Shown here: positions 1 through 5,139 of the stretch, one piece after another
How positions within the stretch are numbered: the first letter of the stretch is position 1
Layout: the number at the start of each line of letters is the position of its first letter
NCBI GenBank assembly: GCA_024644185.1
Contig: JAHELM010000228.1
Location: 1 to 5,139 of the forward strand
Origin: Rhodospirillales bacterium
Lineage (GTDB): Bacteria > Pseudomonadota > Alphaproteobacteria > UBA8366 > JADFVY01
Length of the DNA: 5,139 nt
Reading direction: 5' to 3'
Notes under the pieces: model-generated
Seen by the model: the letters and a program-made list of their open reading frames with translations, nothing else
What the model was told of the DNA's origin: nothing
Database searches by the model: none
Made by a program: the position numbers and the translations under genes

Positions 1-1481
<1,481 letters not shown>

Positions 1482-1507
1482 ACCGATCTTCACAGGAATC
1501 GCCGCGA

Positions 1508-1536
1508 TTTATAGCGGCATTCGCCGATGCGCACAA
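1508..1536 (-). promoter_or_regulatory. Candidate sigma-70 promoter of gpmI
   Basis: On the minus strand TTGTGC (1536-1531) and TATAAA (1513-1508) are separated by exactly 17 bases. The -10 matches the TATAAT consensus at five of six positions and the -35 matches TTGACA at three. Transcription would start near 1501, about 20 bases before the gpmI ATG. The -10 sits in the loop between GCCGC and GCGGC arms, which may be chance. This was found by eye only and the -35 is weak. Confidence 0.45.
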
Positions 1537-1582
1537 ACCCCGCCGGATGAATTCGCCGTAATTCGGGCGATCGGGTCACATG

Positions 1583-2041
1583 TCAGGCCCTGTGGTAGGG
1601 GTGGCCGGCCAGGATCTGCTGTGCCCGATAGATCTGTTCGGCCAGCATCGCGCGGACCAGCATGTGCGGCCAGGTCTGCCGCCCGAAGGACAGGATGAGT
1701 TCGGCCCGCGCCCTGACCGCGTCGCTCAGCCCGTCGGCGCCACCGATGACGAAGACCGCCGTCGGCCGCCCGGCGTCCCGCCACGCCCCCAGCCGGGACG
1801 CCAACTCCGCGCTCGACAGGTTGCGCCCGGTCTCGTCCAGCGCCACCGCGACCGCCCCCTCGGGGATCGCCGCGAGCAGCAACTCGCCCTCGCGCCGCTT
1901 CAGATCGGCCGGGGCGAGGCGCCGCTTTTCCTCGACCTCGCGCAGGCCGAAGGGCCAGCGCATACGGCCGGCATAGGTCTCGAACAGGTCGCGCTCGGGT
2001 CCGGGCCGGGTGCGCCCGACAGCGACGATTTCGATCCGCAC
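1583..2041 (-). CDS. rlmH: 23S rRNA (pseudouridine1915-N3)-methyltransferase RlmH
   Basis: SPOUT-family methyltransferase that uses S-adenosylmethionine to methylate pseudouridine 1915 in helix 69 of 23S rRNA, acting late, on assembled 70S ribosomes. The 152-residue product has the normal family length (about 155). It opens with RIEIVAVGR, carries LDETGRNLSS (68-77), the SAM-site glycine motif FVIGGADGL (97-105), LSFGRQTWPH (117-126) and the typical C-terminus ending HPYHRA. The start is taken as GTG at 2041 because the conserved N-terminus begins there; the open frame continues upstream to 2164, but only through sequence antisense-like in character inside rsfS. The GTG lies ten bases after the rsfS stop and has no clear Shine-Dalgarno sequence, which suggests translational coupling to rsfS. 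Both neighbours in this mini-operon act on the large ribosomal subunit. Confidence 0.96.
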   Translation of the reverse strand: MRIEIVAVGRTRPGPERDLFETYAGRMRWPFGLREVEEKRRLAPADLKRREGELLLAAIPEGAVAVALDETGRNLSSAELASRLGAWRDAGRPTAVFVIGGADGLSDAVRARAELILSFGRQTWPHMLVRAMLAEQIYRAQQILAGHPYHRA

Positions 2042-2051
2042 CGCGCTTGCG

Positions 2052-2429
2052 TCAGGCGCTGGCGGCCAGCGCCGCGATGGCCGCGTCCGGACCCCACAGC
2101 TTCTCGAGCTTGTAGAACTCGCGGACTTCCGGGCGGAACAGATGGACGACGACATCCCCGGCATCGACCAGCACCCAGTCGCATTGCGGCTGGCCCTCGG
2201 TCGCCACCGATTTCACCCCGGCTTCCTTGAGTTTTTCGATGAGGTGGTCGGCCATCGCGCCGACCTGGCGTGACGATCGCCCCGAGGCGATCACGATATA
2301 GTCGGCAAGGGTGGACTTTCCCGACAGGTCTATGACCGTCTCGTCCTCCGCCTTGTCGTCACCCAGCGACGTCAGGATCGTCGACAGGATGTCCTGGGAG
2401 CGCGCAGGCTTCCCTTTTTTCCTCGGTAT
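2052..2429 (-). CDS. rsfS: Ribosome silencing factor RsfS with no standard start codon
   Basis: RsfS (RsfA/DUF143, Iojap family) binds ribosomal protein uL14 on the 50S subunit and blocks joining with 30S during starvation. The frame shows the full domain: DDKAED (24-29), IDLSGKS (33-39), ADYIVIASGRSSRQVGAMADHL (split across 42-63), EGQPQCDWVLVDAGD (78-92), VVVHLFRPEVREFY (93-106) and LEKLW (108-112). Length from 2429 is 125 residues, near the norm of 105-130. The start is the problem. Between the in-frame TGA at 2442 (also the nadD stop) and the core there is no ATG, GTG or TTG. ATA at 2429 is preceded by AAAGGA with a seven-base spacer, and the residues after it (PRKKGKPARSQDIL) resemble the basic N-terminal arm I recall in related proteins. 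CTG at 2387, behind AGGA, is another option but would cut the first helix. A frameshift from the ATG at 2445 is the third option. Confidence 0.93.
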   Translation of the reverse strand: MPRKKGKPARSQDILSTILTSLGDDKAEDETVIDLSGKSTLADYIVIASGRSSRQVGAMADHLIEKLKEAGVKSVATEGQPQCDWVLVDAGDVVVHLFRPEVREFYKLEKLWGPDAAIAALAASA

Positions 2430-2445
2430 GGCCGTGTCCTTTCAT
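2359..2445 (-). other. Out-of-frame 28-codon ORF overlapping the nadD stop and the rsfS start
   Basis: An ATG at 2445 overlaps the nadD TGA as ATGA, the usual signature of translational coupling. Its frame, however, is one base off rsfS and ends after 28 codons at 2359, inside rsfS. The product (MKGHGHTEEKREACALPG...) resembles no family I know. If one A were removed from the A6 run at 2415-2420, this ATG would read straight into rsfS as MKGHGHTEEKGKPARSQDIL. It is therefore either a remnant of a frameshifted true start, a sequencing error, or a short coupling ORF that delivers ribosomes to the rsfS start. No Shine-Dalgarno sequence is visible before it. Confidence 0.35.
2437..2442 (-). promoter_or_regulatory. 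Shine-Dalgarno sequence that points to the rsfS ATA start
   Basis: AAAGGA on the minus strand, followed by a seven-base spacer (CACGGCC) and then ATA at 2429. It overlaps the nadD stop codon. The spacing is close to ideal for initiation at 2429. The out-of-frame ATG at 2445 lies upstream of this site and cannot use it. Confidence 0.55.
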
Positions 2446-3092
2446 ATGTTGGCCAGTCGCTTCTTTTCGCTCGCGGGGCGCCGCGCGGCCTTGCCCCGCG
2501 CCTCCCGGATCGCCGTTGCCGAAGCCGGATGAACCCGGATATGCAGGAACGCCCAGGCTGGGGGTTCCCGGCCGGCCAGCGTGCGGACCGCCCGTTCCGG
2601 CAAGCGGGAGGTGGCGAACCGCCGCGCCGCCGACCCCGACAACGCCCGTAAAGAATAGGGATGACGGGCAAAAACTGCAATGGGAACAAGCCGGAAAAGC
2701 ATGTCCCAGCGATGCCAGCGCGGCAATTGCAGCAGATTGTCGGCGCCGATCAGCCAGACAAAGCGGATATGCGGCCAGCGCCGGCGCAGCGCCCGCACGG
2801 TATCCACCGTGTAGCGCGTGCCCAGCCGGGTCTCGATATCGGTGGGCCGTATCCGGGGGTGTCGGGCGACCGCGCGGGCCCGGGCCAGGCGGTCCGCCAG
2901 CGGCGCCATGCCCGATTCCGGCTTCAGCGGGTTCTGCGGCGACACCAGCCACCACACCGCATCGAGCCCAAGCCGTTGCAGCGCCAGCAGGCTGACATGC
3001 CGGTGGCCGCCATGCGCCGGATTGAACGAGCCGCCGAGCAGCCCGACCCGCCGCACCCCTTTCGCCCCCCGCACATGCAGCCCGCCCATCAT
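2442..3092 (-). CDS. nadD: Nicotinate-nucleotide adenylyltransferase
   Basis: Transfers AMP from ATP to nicotinate mononucleotide to give deamido-NAD, the penultimate step of NAD synthesis, in the cytosol. From ATG 3092 the protein has 216 residues, normal for the family. It shows the nucleotidyltransferase signature GGSFNPAHGGH (20-30, with the catalytic H27 and H30 pair), SPQNPLK (51-57), RYTVDT (93-98), GADNLLQLPRWHRW (116-129) and a C-terminal SATAIRE (191-197) in the place of the usual SSTxIR ATP-binding motif. The first Ser of that pair is followed by Ala instead of Ser/Thr, a mild variation. Two adjacent ATGs (3092, 3089) can start it; TGGA lies three and six bases upstream of them. 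GTG at 3056, just before RRVGLLGG, is a shorter alternative. The frame stays open upstream to 3230 but those residues are not NadD-like. Its stop overlaps the ATG at 2445. Confidence 0.95.
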   Translation of the reverse strand: MMGGLHVRGAKGVRRVGLLGGSFNPAHGGHRHVSLLALQRLGLDAVWWLVSPQNPLKPESGMAPLADRLARARAVARHPRIRPTDIETRLGTRYTVDTVRALRRRWPHIRFVWLIGADNLLQLPRWHRWDMLFRLVPIAVFARHPYSLRALSGSAARRFATSRLPERAVRTLAGREPPAWAFLHIRVHPASATAIREARGKAARRPASEKKRLANI

Positions 3093-3152
3093 GGGTCCAG
3101 TGATGGCACAGACCGGGCACCGGTGGAAGTCCCCGCCGCCGCGCGAGGGCGC

Positions 3153-3164
3153 CCGGTTAACCGG
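3153..3164. repeat. Perfect 12-base palindrome, possible operator
   Basis: CCGGTTAACCGG reads identically on both strands. It lies 61 bases upstream of the nadD ATG and about 100 bases upstream of the lipoprotein start, between the AT-rich patch and nadD. If nadD transcription starts near 3178, the site would fall just inside the transcript, a position where a repressor could act. The symmetry is certain; a regulatory role is only inferred, and no regulator is recognised. Confidence 0.3.
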
Positions 3165-3247
3165 ATATTCAGGAACGCGGCAGGATAATAATCGTTCGTG
3201 ACTGGAAACACGGCGGCGCAAACGTGCCACGACTTGATATTCTCATT

Positions 3248-3257
3248 AAGGGGGGAG
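3248..3257 (+). promoter_or_regulatory. Strong Shine-Dalgarno sequence of the lipoprotein gene
   Basis: AAGGGGGGAG ends seven bases before the ATG at 3265. It favours this start over the in-frame ATG at 3304, which has no purine-rich sequence before it. Confidence 0.7.
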
Positions 3258-3264
3258 TTGCAGG

Positions 3265-3927
3265 ATGACGACATACAAGGCCGGATTTCGGCGCGTTTTG
3301 GCCATGGCCTCGGGCCAGGGCGATGTGGCCCGGCGGGTCGCGTTTTCGGCGATGCCGATCTTGATTCTGGTTCTGCTGATCGTGTCGGGCTGCGCCAGCA
3401 TGTCCAAGGATGAATGCCTGTCGGCCGACTGGTATGCGATCGGTGTCGCGGACGGGTCGAACGGTTATGAGCTGTCGCGACTGGGCGACCATCGCAAGTC
3501 TTGCGCCGAGGTCGGTGTTTCGCCGGATGCGGATCGTTATGCCCAGGGCCGGATGAACGGGCTGGAAGCGTTCTGCACGCGCGAGAAGGGCTATTATCAG
3601 GGCGAAAACGGCTACTCGTACCGCGGCGTTTGCCCGCCGCACCTGGAGCCGTATTTCATGCAGGGCTACCTGGCCGGCCAGGCCGTGTACAAGACCAAGC
3701 AGGAGATCGCGCGGCTGGACAACGAGCTCAAGAAGGTCCGCATCGAGATCGCCTCGGTCCGGGCCAACCTGGATCAGGGTTATGTCGTCGCCGAGGACGG
3801 GACCTCGCATGAGATCAGCAAATACGAGCGCGACGCGATGTATGAGCGCCTGCTGTTCCTTGGCCGCGACGAAGGCCGCCTGGAGGGCGAGATTGCTGCC
3901 CTGCGGAACAGTCTGGCGGGCGCCTGA
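3265..3927 (+). CDS. DUF2799-type outer-membrane lipoprotein with C-terminal coiled coil
   Basis: The function is unknown. The 220-residue product begins with a basic stretch and a hydrophobic segment (PILILVLLIV, 31-40) leading into a lipobox VSGC with Cys43, so signal peptidase II processing is expected. Ala follows the Cys, which in the Lol sorting rule favours the outer membrane. The mature part matches the pattern I know as DUF2799: ADWYAIGVADG (54-64), GVSPD (84-88), YAQGRMNGL (92-100), FCTREKGYYQGENG (103-116), YRGVCP (119-124) and EPYFMQGYLAGQ (128-139). C51, C80, C104 and C123 could form two periplasmic disulfides. From about 139 to 170 and 186 to 217 the chain is charged and helical in character, consistent with an antiparallel coiled coil around a short YVVAEDGTSHE linker. 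The signal peptide is long (42 residues); an ATG at 3304 would shorten it to 29 but lacks a ribosome site. It is convergent to proA, divergent from nadD, and interrupts that cluster. Family assignment is from memory of the motif pattern. Confidence 0.85.
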   Translation: MTTYKAGFRRVLAMASGQGDVARRVAFSAMPILILVLLIVSGCASMSKDECLSADWYAIGVADGSNGYELSRLGDHRKSCAEVGVSPDADRYAQGRMNGLEAFCTREKGYYQGENGYSYRGVCPPHLEPYFMQGYLAGQAVYKTKQEIARLDNELKKVRIEIASVRANLDQGYVVAEDGTSHEISKYERDAMYERLLFLGRDEGRLEGEIAALRNSLAGA

Positions 3928-3956
3928 CCGGGTTCCGGCAACAGGATTGCGGGCGC

Positions 3957-3980
3957 GGGGCGGTCCATTCGGGCCGCCCC
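3957..3980 (+). terminator. Hairpin between convergent lipoprotein gene and proA, likely terminator
   Basis: Arms GGGGCGGTCC (3957-3966) and GGGCCGCCCC (3971-3980) pair over ten positions with a single G-U wobble, around a four-base ATTC loop. Downstream on the plus strand the sequence is GTTCCGTT, a poor U-tract; on the minus strand there is none. It starts 29 bases after the lipoprotein stop and ends seven bases from the proA stop. The place and stability fit a terminator for the lipoprotein gene, perhaps also limiting proA read-through. Confidence 0.6.
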
Positions 3981-3987
3981 GTTCCGT

Positions 3988-5139
3988 TCAGGGACGGGTC
4001 TGGCCGGTGCCCCGGACGACATATTTGTAGGTGGTGAGCTGTTCCGCCCCGACCGGCCCGCGGGCGTGCAGGCGGCCGGTAGAGATGCCGATCTCCGCCC
4101 CCATGCCGAATTCGCCGCCATCGGCGAACTGGGTCGAGGCGTTGTGCATGACGATGCCGCTGTCGACCCGGCCGAGAAACCGGTCGGCCGCCGCCGCATC
4201 GGCGGTAATGATCGAATCGGTGTGGTGCGAGCCGTGGCGGTTGATGAAATCGATCGCATCGTCGACGTCGTCCACGACCTTCACGGCGATAATGGCATCC
4301 AGATATTCGGTCGACCAGTCCGCGTCGGTCGCCGGCACGATGCGGGCATCGATGCCGCGCGCCGCCTCGTCGCCGCGCAGCTCGCAGCCGGCCGCCGCCA
4401 GATCGTCGACGATGCCGGGAAGCTGCGCGGCCGCGATGGCGCGGTCGATCAGCAGGTTTTCCGCCGCGCCGCAGATGCCGGTGCGCCGCATCTTGGCGTT
4501 CAGCACCACCTTGCGAGCCATTGCCGGATCGGCGGCCTGGTGCACATAGACGCTGCATACGCCTTCCAGATGCGCCAGCACGGGCACGCGCGATTCGGTC
4601 ATCACCCGCTCGATCAGCGAACGCCCGCCGCGCGGCACGATCACGTCGATCAGCCCGGCCATCGACAGCATCGCCCCGACGGCGGCGCGGTCGCGCGTCG
4701 GCGCCATCTGCACCACGTCCTCGGGCAATCCGGCGCGGCGCAATCCCTCGCGGATGCAGGCGGCGATGGCGGTCGAGGAATGGAAACTTTCCGAGCCGCC
4801 GCGCAGGATCGCCGCATTGCCCGCCTTGAGGCACAGACCGCCGGCATCCGCGGTCACGTTGGGCCGCGACTCGTAAATGATGCCGATGACGCCGAGGGGG
4901 ACGCGGATGCGCGCGAAATGCAGGCCGTTCGGGCGATCCCACTCGGCCAGAACGGTGCCCAGCGGATCGGCCAGGGTCGCCACCTCCTCCAGCCCCCGCG
5001 CCATCGCCTCGATCCGGTCGGGCGTCAGCAGCAGCCTGTCGAGCAGGGCGGCGGACAGCTTCTTGTCGCGCCCATAGGCCATATCGCGGGCATTTTCCTC
5101 GGCGATCGTCGCGGCGCGCTCGCGGATCGCCGCCGCCCC
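3988..5139 (-). CDS. proA: Gamma-glutamyl phosphate reductase, N-terminus cut by window edge
   Basis: Second enzyme of proline synthesis: NADPH-dependent reduction of gamma-glutamyl phosphate to glutamate-5-semialdehyde, in the cytosol, on the product of ProB. The 383 visible residues belong to the aldehyde dehydrogenase superfamily. Counting from the window edge, YESRPN (89-94) and GNAAILRGGSE (107-117) of the cofactor domain are present. HLEGVCSVYVH follows, then the catalytic Cys in MRRTGICGAAENLL (Cys codon at 4471-4473). The C-terminus carries GEFGMGAEIGISTGRLHARGP and EQLTTYKYVVRG, typical of the family. The usual length is about 415-425, so roughly 35-40 residues lie beyond the right edge. 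The ATG at 5082 is internal: the frame upstream (IRERAATIAEENARD) is normal ProA sequence. In many alphaproteobacteria nadD follows directly; here the lipoprotein gene lies between them. Confidence 0.97.
   Translation of the reverse strand, partial: GAAAIRERAATIAEENARDMAYGRDKKLSAALLDRLLLTPDRIEAMARGLEEVATLADPLGTVLAEWDRPNGLHFARIRVPLGVIGIIYESRPNVTADAGGLCLKAGNAAILRGGSESFHSSTAIAACIREGLRRAGLPEDVVQMAPTRDRAAVGAMLSMAGLIDVIVPRGGRSLIERVMTESRVPVLAHLEGVCSVYVHQAADPAMARKVVLNAKMRRTGICGAAENLLIDRAIAAAQLPGIVDDLAAAGCELRGDEAARGIDARIVPATDADWSTEYLDAIIAVKVVDDVDDAIDFINRHGSHHTDSIITADAAAADRFLGRVDSGIVMHNASTQFADGGEFGMGAEIGISTGRLHARGPVGAEQLTTYKYVVRGTGQTRP

Larger units (their letters stand above)
3093..3264. promoter_or_regulatory. 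Divergent intergenic region between nadD and the lipoprotein gene
   Basis: These 172 bases separate two genes transcribed away from each other, so promoters for both are expected here. The most AT-rich patch is GATAATAAT at 3184-3192. It gives a -10-like GATAAT on the plus strand and TATTAT on the minus strand. I could not find a convincing -35 at 16-18 bases for either strand, so no exact promoter is called. A perfect 12-base palindrome lies at 3153-3164. No open frame here looks like a gene. Confidence 0.4.

Noticed and set aside
1537..1582. Inverted repeat GAATT-ACGGCG-AATTC downstream of rlmH as a terminator
   Set aside because: The stem is only five AT-rich pairs with no T-tract after it on either strand; too weak to call.
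2052..2294. rsfS starting at the GTG inside DYIVIASG (80 residues)
   Set aside because: It would remove DDKAED, IDLSGKS and the first strand and helix, all conserved parts of the domain that are clearly encoded upstream in the same frame.
3089..3274. Minus-strand 61-codon frame across the nadD/lipoprotein gap
   Set aside because: No conserved motif, no ribosome site, and it overlaps the start of the lipoprotein gene; it is best read as intergenic sequence.
4521..5077. Plus-strand open frames opposite proA
   Set aside because: They are antisense to intact ProA motifs, with Arg/Ser/Pro-rich low-complexity products.

Overview
The window looks like a GC-rich (about two thirds G+C by hand count of sample lines) alphaproteobacterial chromosome segment. 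The gene order proA, nadD, rsfS, rlmH, gpmI on one strand matches a conserved housekeeping cluster that I associate with Rhodospirillales and relatives. That placement comes from memory of synteny and protein style, not from a search.

Layout from right to left, following the minus strand. proA (gamma-glutamyl phosphate reductase, proline synthesis) enters from the right edge without its N-terminus and ends at 3988. A hairpin at 3957-3980 separates it from a convergent plus-strand gene at 3265-3927, which encodes a DUF2799-type lipoprotein. A divergent intergenic region (3093-3264) follows. Next come nadD (NAD synthesis), rsfS (ribosome silencing factor) and rlmH (23S rRNA methyltransferase), spaced within a few bases of each other. 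After a 101-base gap holding a good promoter candidate, gpmI (cofactor-independent phosphoglycerate mutase) runs off the left edge without its last residues.

Four of the five minus-strand genes are ordinary core functions with intact motifs. Two things stand out. First, rsfS has no ATG, GTG or TTG upstream of its conserved core. The codon best placed behind a Shine-Dalgarno sequence, where N-terminal residues of the expected kind begin, is ATA at 2429. An out-of-frame ATG overlaps the nadD stop just upstream, so either initiation is non-canonical or there is a one-base frameshift in an A6 run. Second, the lipoprotein gene sits in the opposite orientation between proA and nadD and splits a normally co-directional cluster, so nadD-rsfS-rlmH probably needs its own promoter.

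I see no tRNA, rRNA, CRISPR array, insertion sequence or phage gene, and no convincing novel multi-gene system.
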